From Priestia endophytica DSM 13796 (GTDB taxonomy: Bacteria; Bacillota; Bacilli; Bacillales; Bacillaceae_H), in contig NZ_FOXX01000010.1 in assembly GCF_900115845.1 (NCBI RefSeq), forward strand, positions 62,001-126,000: a stretch of DNA of 64,000 nucleotides, read 5' to 3'. Positions 19,018 to 27,284 of the stretch are shown piece after piece. The notes under the pieces are model-generated. The model saw only the letters and a program-made list of their open reading frames with translations. It searched no databases and was not told the origin of the DNA. Both the position numbers and the translations under genes were made by a program. Each line of letters starts with the position of its first letter. The first letter of the stretch is position 1.

Positions 19018-20964
19018 CTATGCAATTTCATCTAGTAACTTGTATGCCTCTTCTTTTGTTTGGACAGATAATAATCGCTCTTTATAACTGTCATCCATCA
19101 GTTTTCGAGAAAGCATTTGAAGGATTTTCAAATGTTCATTCCCTTTACTTTCTTTTGGTACAGCAATCATAAATATTAACTTCGCTTCCGTTCCATCAAG
19201 GCTTTTCCAATCTACACCTGATTGCTTAATTCCAAATACAACACTTGGTTTCTTAACAGCATCTGATTTTCCATGTGGAATTGCAATATTCATGCCGATA
19301 CCTGTCGTACCTTCTTGCTCACGATTCATAATGGCTTGTTTAAATTCTTCCTCTGAATGCAATGCACCAACACGGTTCAATTTTCCAATCATTTCATCAA
19401 TGATCTCATCGCGTGTTTCCCCTGTTAAATCAGTTTCAATGAGCTCTAAATTTATAATTTCCGTTAGCTTTTGAATAACAATTTGTTTACTTTCTACTTG
19501 AGTTTCTTGTTGAACTTGTGGCATTTCTTTTGTTGCTGAAACTTCTTTTATTTGTTCAACTTCCGGCTTTTTTATCTTTGACATATCTTTTTTCAATACA
19601 TTTACTACAATAGCAGTCACAATAGATCCTACAATTACAGCTACAAAGAACATCACTACATTATCTACCGCTCCTAATACAGCAACAATTGGACCACCAT
19701 GCGCTACTCTATCTCCTACATGACCAATCATTGCAATAACGGCACCTGTCATAGAACCCGCCATAACACTTGGAATGACACGAAGTGGATCTTGTGCTGC
19801 GAATGGGATTGCACCTTCAGTAATACCAAATAGCCCCATTGTAAATGCTGCTTTCCCCATTTCCCTTTCAGACGTTTGGAACTTTCTCTTTCCTATAAAC
19901 GTAGCAAGCCCCATTCCAATTGGCGGAATACAAATTGCTGCAGCAATTGGACCCATAATTTCGTAGTTTCCTTCTCCAATCATCGCTGAACCAAACAAGA
20001 AGGCTACCTTATTGAATGGTCCACCCATATCAAAAGAAATCATGGCTCCTAAAATAAGCGCTAAAAGAATAGAACTTGAACCTTGCATACCTGCTAACCA
20101 AGCTGTTAATAACTCAAAAACTTGTGCGACAGGAGCACCAATAATAAATACAAATGCAAGACCTACAATAAGTGAAGCAACTACTGGAATGATAATAATG
20201 GGCATAATAGGTTGAATCGCTTTTGGAACTTTTAATTTTTTAATTCCTAACGCTACATAACCAGCTAGGAAACCAGCGATAATTCCTCCAAGGAAACCAG
20301 CACCGCTTTCACTTCCATAAAAACTTCCCGTTGCCGCAATATATCCACCAATCATACCAGGAACAAGGCCAGGCTTATCTGCGATACTATACGCAATATA
20401 TCCTGCTAAAATTGGTACCATAAATGTAAAAGATGTGCTGCCAATTTGTTCAATTATTTCCCAAAAAGAACCTTCTGGAATAACTAAACCACCTGGTGTT
20501 TTTTCTCCCCCAAGAGTTAGCGCAATGGCAACTAATAATCCACCTACTACAATGAACGGCACCATGAAAGATACTCCATTCATTAAATGACGATATATTG
20601 GATTTTGTTTTTTCGCTGTTTGATTCCCTTCTAGTGTTTTAGACTGTGAACGATAAATTGGTACATCACCACTTACTACTTTCTGGATCAATTCCTCGGG
20701 TTTACGAATACCATCTTGTACTCCAACAACTAGTAATTGCTTTCCTACAAATCTATCTTTATTTACAGCTCTATCAGCAGCGATAATAATACCGTCTGCT
20801 TCGCGGATATCCTGCTCATTCAGTTCATTTTCTACCCCGATACCACCTTGGGTTTCAACCATCATTTGAACTCCTAATTTGTCCGCTGCTTTTTGTAAAT
20901 TCTCCGCTGCCATATATGTATGGGCAATCCCATTCGGACACGATGTAATCGCTAATATTTTCAT
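19018..20964 (-). CDS. manP: mannose/fructose-family PTS transporter, EIIBCA
   Basis: Membrane PTS permease of 648 residues that imports and phosphorylates its sugar. Domain order: EIIB at about 1-100 with Cys9 in ITSCPNGIAHT, EIIC at about 120-455 with multiple TMs, a charged linker, and EIIA at about 500-645 with the phospho-His in IAIPHGKSDAV. This B-C-A order and the neighbours manR and manA identify it as ManP-like rather than a fructose operon (no fruK). The start ATG at 20962-20964 follows GAGGGGG; a TTG two codons earlier is an alternative. Probably induced by ManR and subject to catabolite repression. Confidence 0.93.
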   Translation of the reverse strand: MKILAITSCPNGIAHTYMAAENLQKAADKLGVQMMVETQGGIGVENELNEQDIREADGIIIAADRAVNKDRFVGKQLLVVGVQDGIRKPEELIQKVVSGDVPIYRSQSKTLEGNQTAKKQNPIYRHLMNGVSFMVPFIVVGGLLVAIALTLGGEKTPGGLVIPEGSFWEIIEQIGSTSFTFMVPILAGYIAYSIADKPGLVPGMIGGYIAATGSFYGSESGAGFLGGIIAGFLAGYVALGIKKLKVPKAIQPIMPIIIIPVVASLIVGLAFVFIIGAPVAQVFELLTAWLAGMQGSSSILLALILGAMISFDMGGPFNKVAFLFGSAMIGEGNYEIMGPIAAAICIPPIGMGLATFIGKRKFQTSEREMGKAAFTMGLFGITEGAIPFAAQDPLRVIPSVMAGSMTGAVIAMIGHVGDRVAHGGPIVAVLGAVDNVVMFFVAVIVGSIVTAIVVNVLKKDMSKIKKPEVEQIKEVSATKEMPQVQQETQVESKQIVIQKLTEIINLELIETDLTGETRDEIIDEMIGKLNRVGALHSEEEFKQAIMNREQEGTTGIGMNIAIPHGKSDAVKKPSVVFGIKQSGVDWKSLDGTEAKLIFMIAVPKESKGNEHLKILQMLSRKLMDDSYKERLLSVQTKEEAYKLLDEIA

Positions 20965-20985
20965 TGCCAATCCCCCTCATCTCCT

Positions 20986-21001
20986 TTGTAAACGCCTACA
21001 T
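20986..21001 (-). promoter_or_regulatory. candidate cre site in the manP leader
   Basis: TTGTAAACGCCTACAT matches WTGNAANCGNWNNCAW at all but one fixed position. It lies 22-37 bases before the manP start, so CcpA bound here could block transcription. Confidence 0.6.
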
Positions 21002-21039
21002 CCAATATATATTAAGATGAATATGACAAAAGTTTCGTT

Positions 21040-21075
21040 TTTTACCGTAACTTCCAGAAAAATCGACCTTTTACC
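21040..21075 (-). promoter_or_regulatory. paired GGTAAAA boxes, candidate ManR-binding region
   Basis: On the minus strand GGTAAAA occurs twice in direct orientation (21069-21075 and 21040-21046), 29 bases apart, just upstream of a TTGTCA/TATATT-like promoter for manP. PRD activators bind upstream of the -35, so this is a reasonable ManR site. Confidence 0.5.
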
Positions 21076-21079
21076 ATAG

Positions 21080-21109
21080 AAAAAAGTGAGGTATCTTGAC
21101 CTCACTTTT
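21080..21109. terminator. terminator between manR and manP
   Basis: AAAAGTGAGGT-ATCTTG-ACCTCACTTTT directly behind the manR stop. It separates manR transcription from the inducible manPA unit. Confidence 0.8.
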
Positions 21110-21112
21110 CGC

Positions 21113-23059
21113 TTAATTATTCAAATGGGATAAAAACCTCATTATGTTTGTTTCCTTTGTTAGCTTTTGAACAAAAGATGGTTGTTCACTTATAAAAGAC
21201 AGCTCCTGGAACAGTTGCTTTGTTACCTCTTTCCCATCGCTCTTAACCGCTAACATGAATACAAGTGATACTTTCTCCGTGCCCCACTCGATTGGTTCTT
21301 TCAATGTCGCAATGGCAATAGCTGATTCCTTAATAAACTTAGCGTTCGCATGAGGAATAGCAATACCTGATCCAATCGTTGTTGCCGACATTTTTTCTCT
21401 TATAATCGCATGTTCTGCATAATCTTTATCAACATAACCTTTACTATGTAAAGCCTGTGCTAACTTTTCAATTAATTGATAGGGATGTTTCACCTCTTGT
21501 TGTAAAAATACTAAAAACGGAGTTGTGTAGTTCAACATAACAAAGTCTTTTTCTTCGTTATAATTTATTTGATTCAGTTGCTCTATAAAATCTTCTAGTT
21601 TTTTTTCTTCTGTCCACTCTAGTAACGGAGATACAACAAAGTGAGGAATAGAGAGTTTAGGAAGGTCTATTGTAGAAATAATAAGTTCTACATCATGATG
21701 TTTCGCTAAGTACGACTCCAAATCTGCTTTTGCTATACACCCTACTACGTGAACATAACGAAATCTCCGTTCAATCTTTGTTCGTAATAACTGCGACATT
21801 CCGATTCCCATATGGCAAACAATGATAACTTTTTTAGATTTCTCCTGATGATCCAACCGTTCCATCGCTGCTTCAAAGTGTAAAGTAAGGTATGCTGCTT
21901 CCTCTTCCGGAATGTAAACAGCAAGTGTCTCATTCATTTCCTCTAGTATTTGAATAAGCATATCGAACATATACGGATACATTCTTTTTATATCATGAAG
22001 CATCGGATTAGAGAGGGAAAGATCATAATGCAAACGATTCAATGTTGTATATAAATGAATATGTAACCCATCAATAAGAACTTGATCCTTACTGAAATCT
22101 ATTTCGATTAACTGTGACATACGTGTAATCAAATATTGAACAACCTGGGAAAGAATCAGGTTATTTTCAATAAGCTTACTCTCTCCTTCTACTTCCTCCT
22201 GATAACGAAGCTTCCCTCCTAGAATATGAGTTGTTAAATAGATCGCTTCTTCTTCTGGAAAACGAATCGCAAAAACCAACTCTAGCTGTTTTAAAAATTC
22301 CAACGTTCGTTTATATTCTTTTGTTTCTTTCATTATTTTAATTTCTTGTTCAGAAATTGAAATAGACTGTTTAAGTTTTATTCTCCGTACCATAAGTAAC
22401 GTATGCATCAATAGACTTTCAAATGTATCATCTGTAAAGAATAAGGAATGTCGTTTTTGTAGCGCTTTCAATTCATTCATAACAAATTCGACTTCATGAT
22501 ATAAAAATTGGTTCTTAATAAATTGATTTGTAAGATCTGAATTACGAATCAAATCTGACAATCTAGCCAAAGCCTTCCTTTTATCCTTTTCACTTCCTTC
22601 AATCATCAACCCCACTCGCTGTTTGGAAATGACAGTTAGTCCAAAACGACTTAACCACTTTTTAATGTTATCTAAATCCTTCTTTATAGTAGCCCGATTG
22701 ACAAAATGCTGAGTAGCCATCTCTTGGGCGGTAACTGACTTTACATTCATTAACAAATTATAAGCAATCTTTAAAATTCTTTCTTCATCTGATTCATACT
22801 TTGTACGATTATGAACACGATACAATTTATTAAATAAATCTATCTTTTCAGGTTCTTCAATCTCTAAGTACACCCCTAATCCTGGTTTCCGAACAAGAAG
22901 TGCACTCGAATATGCCGCAAGATAAGCCTCAATAGCTTTAAAGTCATTACGAATTGTTTTTTCCGAACAATTCACTCGATCTGCAAGGTCTTGCACCAAT
23001 ACATGTTCATCAGATTCAGATAACAATAAAAACAGAACTTCCTTTTGTCTTGTATTCAT
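21113..23059 (-). CDS. manR: PRD-containing transcriptional activator of the mannose operon
   Basis: BglG/MtlR-type activator of 648 residues. Two N-terminal helix-turn-helix units (about 1-160), PRD1 and PRD2 (about 180-400) with conserved histidines (for example TTHILGG and LHFEAAM), an EIIB-like domain with Cys in VCHMGIGMSQLL (about 410-500), and a C-terminal EIIA-like domain with His in IAIPHANAKF. Phosphorylation by HPr, EIIA and EIIB proteins sets its activity according to sugar supply. It lies directly upstream of manP-manA on the same strand, as in B. subtilis. Ribosome site AGGTG. Confidence 0.93.
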   Translation of the reverse strand: MNTRQKEVLFLLLSESDEHVLVQDLADRVNCSEKTIRNDFKAIEAYLAAYSSALLVRKPGLGVYLEIEEPEKIDLFNKLYRVHNRTKYESDEERILKIAYNLLMNVKSVTAQEMATQHFVNRATIKKDLDNIKKWLSRFGLTVISKQRVGLMIEGSEKDKRKALARLSDLIRNSDLTNQFIKNQFLYHEVEFVMNELKALQKRHSLFFTDDTFESLLMHTLLMVRRIKLKQSISISEQEIKIMKETKEYKRTLEFLKQLELVFAIRFPEEEAIYLTTHILGGKLRYQEEVEGESKLIENNLILSQVVQYLITRMSQLIEIDFSKDQVLIDGLHIHLYTTLNRLHYDLSLSNPMLHDIKRMYPYMFDMLIQILEEMNETLAVYIPEEEAAYLTLHFEAAMERLDHQEKSKKVIIVCHMGIGMSQLLRTKIERRFRYVHVVGCIAKADLESYLAKHHDVELIISTIDLPKLSIPHFVVSPLLEWTEEKKLEDFIEQLNQINYNEEKDFVMLNYTTPFLVFLQQEVKHPYQLIEKLAQALHSKGYVDKDYAEHAIIREKMSATTIGSGIAIPHANAKFIKESAIAIATLKEPIEWGTEKVSLVFMLAVKSDGKEVTKQLFQELSFISEQPSFVQKLTKETNIMRFLSHLNN

Positions 23060-23623
23060 TCATTTCACCTATTCCCTATATCCTTTTATTCTCTGTCCCT
23101 TATTTCTCCCTATGTTTAAAGGATATTTTGCTTTCTTATAAATACTGCTTTAATTTATATGTATTTATTCGGAACGTTCACCTATATTTATACTATAGGT
23201 TATTATCTAAATACCATAACATAATAGTTGATTCTCCCTACTATGGTAAAGATTAAAATACCTTTGTTTTGTAAATAATATAACTTCCTTTTCTATATTG
23301 TTTTTAATGAAACCTATTTCTATATACACGATAAAATCCTACATTAATGAGCAAACTATTCAAGGTGTTGTGAGACTTCCAGCTTCTTTAATCCTTATCT
23401 TGCTCTAAGCAAAAAAGGATACTGGAGCCCTCTCATATTCTTTTTTGTTTTTACATTGGATAAAGGACATAAACCTAGTTACCATAATATTAATTATCGT
23501 ACATAAACTACTAAAGAGAACTTTCTAAAATATATAAGTATACTAATCTAACCATTTGGACAGACTACTTATGTATTCCCCTATTCGGATAAAGGAGGAA
23601 AAAATGATAGGAGGAACTTTAAT
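23060..23623. other. intergenic region upstream of manR and the copper protein
   Basis: No gene seen. It should contain the manR promoter on the minus strand. The only clear structure is the branched hairpin at 23371-23447. Confidence 0.5.
23371..23447 (+). terminator. structured hairpin with T tract upstream of the copper-storage gene
   Basis: Nested pairings TGAGA/TCTCA, CCAG/CTGG, ATCCTT/AAGGAT and TTGC/GCAA with internal bulges end in TTCTTTTTTG. This is terminator-like but unusually elaborate, with no plus-strand gene in front of it. It could be an attenuator or leader RNA for the gene at 23624, 180 bases on. Confidence 0.45.
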
Positions 23624-23932
23624 ATGTCACATGAAAACTATCAATCTATTATTGAAACTCTACATGAATGTATGACTACTTGTAATCACTGTTATGATGC
23701 CTGCTTGAAAGAAGAGCATGTTAAAATGATGGCTCAATGTATTCGTTTGGATCGAGAGTGTGCAGATATTTGCGCTTATTTAGAACAAGCTTTAGGAAGA
23801 GGTACACCCTTTGTTTCTGAATTAGCTCAAGTATGTGCAGAAATTTGTGAAGCATGTGGGAATGAGTGCAAAAAACACTCTCACGATCATTGTCAAAAAT
23901 GTGCAGAAGAATGCAAAAAATTAGTTTCATAA
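23624..23932 (+). CDS. four-helix-bundle copper-storage protein (Csp/YhjQ-like)
   Basis: Small cytosolic protein of 102 residues with 14 cysteines arranged on helices (HECMTTCNHCYDAC, VCAEICEACGNEC, HCQKCAEEC). This is the DUF326/four-helix bundle copper-binding pattern of Csp proteins and B. subtilis YhjQ, which store Cu(I) inside the bundle. No signal peptide, so a cytosolic Csp3 type. The start follows TAGGAGG by nine bases. Single gene with its own terminator at 23996. Confidence 0.9.
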   Translation: MSHENYQSIIETLHECMTTCNHCYDACLKEEHVKMMAQCIRLDRECADICAYLEQALGRGTPFVSELAQVCAEICEACGNECKKHSHDHCQKCAEECKKLVS

Positions 23933-23995
23933 GCTAGAGTAATTATATATGCTGAGAGAATTAAGCTAGAAATGGATATAAAACTTCTAAAAACT

Positions 23996-24040
23996 AGAAA
24001 GAACCCCTATTCAAATACTAGGAGTTCTTTCTGATTTTAG
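23996..24040 (+). terminator. terminator behind the copper-storage gene
   Basis: AGAAAGAACCCCTA and CTAGGAGTTCTTTCT arms followed by TGATTTT. Confidence 0.8.
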
Positions 24041-24166
24041 CTTTCAATTCATATACTAAATCAATTCACCTAAAACATCTCTTAGGAAGTTCAAATAAAA
24101 TATTTTTAATCTATCCCTCTAATATAAATGTTAAAATATGTAGAAAAGACTTAAGGAGATTGACAC

Positions 24167-24751
24167 ATGAGAGAAAACTTTACTAATACAGCTTTAATAA
24201 TCATTGATGTTCAAAAAGCTTTTGAATATGAACAATGGGGCCCAAGAAACAACCTGCACGCTGAGGACAATATTAACCTATTATTAAAAACGTGGAGAAA
24301 AAGAGAATATCCAATTATACATATTCAGCATTTATCTGATAACGATCAATCCATCTTCCATCCTAGTAAACAAAGTTCAGCTTTTAAAGATAGTGTAGTC
24401 CCAGTAAAAGATGAAACCATTTTTAAAAAGAAAGTAAACAGTGCTTTTATAGGAACTAGACTTGAGGAACATTTAAAAGAAAACAACATAAGAAAAGTTG
24501 TCATTGTAGGATTAACAACTCCTCATTGTGTATCTACTACTACTCGAATGAGTGGTAATTTAGGATTTGAAACTTACCTAGTATCTGATGCAACGGCTGC
24601 ATTTGCCATCAAAGGAGCAGACAACACCTATTATTCCGCTGAACAAATCCATAATGTTTCTTTAGCAACTTTAGATAATGAGTTTGCTAAAGTTTTGACA
24701 ACGGAAGAAGTAATACAAAAGTTAAATTCAATTAAAACAACACAATCATAA
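24167..24751 (+). CDS. isochorismatase-family cysteine hydrolase
   Basis: Cytoplasmic hydrolase of 194 residues with the isochorismatase/nicotinamidase fold. The catalytic triad residues are Asp14 (IIDVQKAF), a Lys in KKKVNSAF near 89, and Cys121 in LTTPHCVSTTTRM, preceded by the usual cis-peptide region. Such enzymes hydrolyse amide or vinyl-ether bonds; the substrate cannot be told here. The start follows AAGGAG. Monocistronic, with terminator at 24821. Confidence 0.9.
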   Translation: MRENFTNTALIIIDVQKAFEYEQWGPRNNLHAEDNINLLLKTWRKREYPIIHIQHLSDNDQSIFHPSKQSSAFKDSVVPVKDETIFKKKVNSAFIGTRLEEHLKENNIRKVVIVGLTTPHCVSTTTRMSGNLGFETYLVSDATAAFAIKGADNTYYSAEQIHNVSLATLDNEFAKVLTTEEVIQKLNSIKTTQS

Positions 24752-24820
24752 GAACTGAATTTTGACTGTTTATGATAACAAAATTCAGTGACTAGGATCT
24801 TGATGATTGATAAGCAGGTT

Positions 24821-24860
24821 AAAGGAGTGGAATCTTTTAGATAACCACTCCTTTTTCTTT
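24821..24860 (+). terminator. terminator behind the isochorismatase-fold gene
   Basis: AAAGGAGTGG and CCACTCCTTT arms followed by TTCTTTT. A second hairpin, CTGAATTTTG/CAAAATTCAG, precedes it at 24755-24790. Confidence 0.8.
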
Positions 24861-24898
24861 TAAGAATTTCACAAACAAATATTTAGCTGTCATAATCA

Positions 24899-25135
24899 CT
24901 AATTTAATAAAAACCCTTGTATAGATCCAGATAAGGCAAATAAGGAAACAACAATGCACAAATAACCCCAAAATTCTTTTTTGTTTTTTTGAAGTTCAAT
25001 GAATCCTGTTACTAATATCAGAGCGCTCAATAGCAACATAGAATATGGCATAAGCTTAAAGCTTTGAGTGAGTAAGCTATATCCAGACAAAATAACAACT
25101 ATTATGGATAAAAAAACTCTTAGTCCTTTCAACAT
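24899..25135 (-). CDS. DUF3953 small membrane protein
   Basis: Hydrophobic protein of 78 residues with three TM segments (about 6-22, 26-43, 54-76). The sequence MLKGLRVFLSIIVVILSGYS and the end SLFALSGSIQGFLL match the DUF3953 family of unknown function. The start at ATG 25133-25135 follows GGAGG by six bases; the longer frame to 25171 has no site. Stand-alone gene. Confidence 0.8.
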   Translation of the reverse strand: MLKGLRVFLSIIVVILSGYSLLTQSFKLMPYSMLLLSALILVTGFIELQKNKKEFWGYLCIVVSLFALSGSIQGFLLN

Positions 25136-25269
25136 CTCTGTCCTCCTACCTACATAATCTAGGTTTATCATATCATTTTTAAAATAATCATTTATGCTAT
25201 AAGAGGATTTTTATTACACTATTGAACTTCTCTATTTTAGAAAAAATGTACTCTATTCTATACCGTGTT

Positions 25270-25355
25270 AATTCACATAAAGTATCCTCAAAAAAGTTAA
25301 CAAGGCGCAGATCCTTTATAAAGCACTGGATCTGCGCCCCCTCTTTTTTGCTTTA
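25270..25355 (+). repeat. dispersed repeat copy: TTCACATAAAGTAT box plus stem-loop
   Basis: TTCACATAAAGTATCCTC and AAAAAAGTTAACAAGGCGCAG precede a strong stem, GGCGCAGATCC..GGATCTGCGCC, and TTTTTT. It aligns with the copies at 15326 and 26440. Confidence 0.55.
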
Positions 25356-25452
25356 TACAGTTTTTTATACATTGTGGAATATAGAGAGGATTTTACATAT
25401 AAGTTTTACATTTGAATTCTCTATAAAAAACGCTTTTTAATATGACTTAACT

Positions 25453-25506
25453 TTAAGAAATAATTAAGAAATAGATAAGAAGCAGTTTAGTTTTCCTTCC
25501 TATAAT
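25453..25506 (+). promoter_or_regulatory. bcrC promoter with three 11-base-phased direct repeats
   Basis: TTAAG at 25453, TTAAG at 25464 and ATAAG at 25475 repeat at exact 11-base intervals within TTAAGAAATAATTAAGAAAT. A TATAAT -10 lies at 25501-25506, and no good -35 is present where the repeats end. This is the layout expected for an OmpR-family activator bound on one DNA face. Confidence 0.6.
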
Positions 25507-25630
25507 GTTACTACGCTTGCAGAAAGAAAAAATCACCAAGTCAAAAGCTTGGAATGCTCCCCTAATAGGAAGCTGACCATTTTATCTTTCAAGCTAAAAA
25601 CATGATACCTAAAGGAAGGGATATGAAAAA

Positions 25631-26245
25631 ATGAATATTTCAGAGCTCAATACAAATTTATTTAGAACCATAAATGATTTAGGAAAACACTATACTTACT
25701 TAAACTCCCCTATGATTTTTATTGCTGAATATATGGTATATGTATTAGCCTTAGTTGTTCTCCTTTTTTGGTTGACCAAAAATAAAAGAAATAGAATTAT
25801 GGTTATTTGCGCAACCCTAACATTTATTTCAGCTGAAATCATAGGAAAAATCGCAGGAAAGATTCATTCAAATCATCAGCCGTTTGCAGAGTTATCAAAG
25901 GTGAACAAACTCATTGGAAAAGCTATTGATAATTCGTTCCCAAGTGATCACACTATCCTATTTTTCTCGTTTTGCATCTCTTTTTGGTTATGTAGAGGCG
26001 GATGGTGGTTTTTATGGGGCATACTAGCTTGCATTGTAGGAATATCACGTATTTGGGTTGGGGTTCATTATCCAGCAGATGTTCTAGTAGGAGCGTTTAT
26101 AAGCGTACTATCAGCCATTATAACTCAAGCTGTTATTCCTAAATTAAAATTTACTCATAAGTTGTTAGATATCTATGATAGAGGCGAACGTTTAATTCTG
26201 TCTCCATTATCTAAATTTAAGAGTACAAGATCAAAAAATTTGTGA
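25631..26245 (+). CDS. bcrC: undecaprenyl-diphosphatase, BcrC type
   Basis: Membrane PAP2 phosphatase of 204 residues recycling undecaprenyl pyrophosphate for cell-wall synthesis, and thereby giving bacitracin resistance. Motifs: KIHSNHQPF (about 77-85), SFPSDHT with His107, and SRIWVGVHYPAD with Arg140 and His146. Five or six TMs. The ATG is preceded by AAGGAAGGG and by a three-codon ORF (ATG AAA AAA TGA) whose stop overlaps the start, so translation may be re-initiated. Length equals B. subtilis BcrC. The phased repeats upstream suggest control by a two-component system. Confidence 0.93.
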   Translation: MNISELNTNLFRTINDLGKHYTYLNSPMIFIAEYMVYVLALVVLLFWLTKNKRNRIMVICATLTFISAEIIGKIAGKIHSNHQPFAELSKVNKLIGKAIDNSFPSDHTILFFSFCISFWLCRGGWWFLWGILACIVGISRIWVGVHYPADVLVGAFISVLSAIITQAVIPKLKFTHKLLDIYDRGERLILSPLSKFKSTRSKNL

Positions 26246-26439
26246 GTATGGTGTAAGGACTACTTTCTATCTTTATAAAAAATGAACTTCTTATATTAAC
26301 AATACAACTTTTTGTGGTAACTGCTGTATCTTGAACAGACATCAAGACCTTTCTTCCTTAGTAATGAGAAATATATTACTGAAAAGGAACGGTTTCATAA
26401 TGCATAATTTTGTAGATATGTGTTAATAAAATTCTAGTT

Positions 26440-26510
26440 CACATAAAACATATTCAAAAAAGAAAAAAGCACAATTCCGTTAATTGACAACGAGTTCGTG
26501 CTTTTTCTTT
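26440..26510. repeat. dispersed repeat copy with GCACAA/TTCGTGC terminator stem
   Basis: TTCACATAAAACATATTC and an A-rich spacer, then AAAAAGCAC..GTGCTTTTT. The stem and loop (CCGTTAATTGACAACGA) closely resemble those at 27181-27232 (TCGTTAATCAACAACGA), the other side of the marR gene. It can serve as terminator for the convergent bcrC and marR genes. Confidence 0.65.
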
Positions 26511-26572
26511 CCCTTAGGTCTACCTTCTCGAACGGTGTATAGAAGGCATAGCTAAAGTCATAGTATTAATCA

Positions 26573-27004
26573 TCACGTTCTTTCGAGTTTTATCTTTTTT
26601 AACAAATAAATAAAGTCTTCTAATTCCTCATTTGTGAAATCTTCAAATTTCTCATCAAAACATTCATATAGCACTTGTTTCATTTCCTTAGTAAGTTCTA
26701 TTCCCTTATCCGTCATGGTAACGTATACAATTCTACGATCTGTTGTACTCCGTTCTCGAGTGATTAACCCTTTTTTAATTAATCTGTCACTAACACCTGT
26801 AATATGACTTGTTGCTACTTGAAGCTTATTCGAAATTTCCGAAACTGTCATCTTTTGATTATGTTCAAATAAAACTTTTAGCACGTAAAATTCATTTAAC
26901 GGTATATAATGTTTTACTATAGGTTGGATAGTTGAGCGTTTTCTCTTGATTTGTGTCCTAAAGGTTAATACTAGATCTTTTACAAGTAATTCTCTTTCTT
27001 CCAC
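26573..27004 (-). CDS. MarR-family transcriptional regulator
   Basis: Winged-helix regulator of 143 residues. The recognition region is MTVSEISNKLQVATSHITGV, then the wing STTDRRIVYVTMTDKG, flanked by the N- and C-terminal dimerisation helices. MarR proteins usually repress efflux or stress genes and are released by small ligands; no divergent target is obvious. GTG start after AAAGGAG. It is bracketed by two related terminator hairpins (26.47 and 27.2 kb). Confidence 0.9.
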   Translation of the reverse strand: MEERELLVKDLVLTFRTQIKRKRSTIQPIVKHYIPLNEFYVLKVLFEHNQKMTVSEISNKLQVATSHITGVSDRLIKKGLITRERSTTDRRIVYVTMTDKGIELTKEMKQVLYECFDEKFEDFTNEELEDFIYLLKKIKLERT

Positions 27005-27180
27005 TCTCCATGCTCCTTTGTTAATAATGTAATTAAAATAAGCTTATATATATTATATTAAATATAATGGATTTTTGCACAGATAGATTACTGAATTTGG
27101 AATTTGATGATAAATGTCTAGTTGAAAAAGAGAAAATAGTATAATAAAGACAGTATAGAATAGCATAAATTAGAGGAAGT

Positions 27181-27232
27181 AAAAAAACACAAACTTGTCG
27201 TTAATCAACAACGAATTTGTGCTTTTCCTTTT
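27181..27232. terminator. hairpin related to the one at 26461
   Basis: AAAACACAAA and TTTGTGCTTTT arms with inner TCGTT/AACGA pairing. In the minus direction it follows DUF3231 copy 2 by about 50 bases. Confidence 0.7.
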
Positions 27233-27284
27233 GTCTTAAGTATACTTTTGGGGAATAATGATTTCACAAATAATTCCTAATCGT

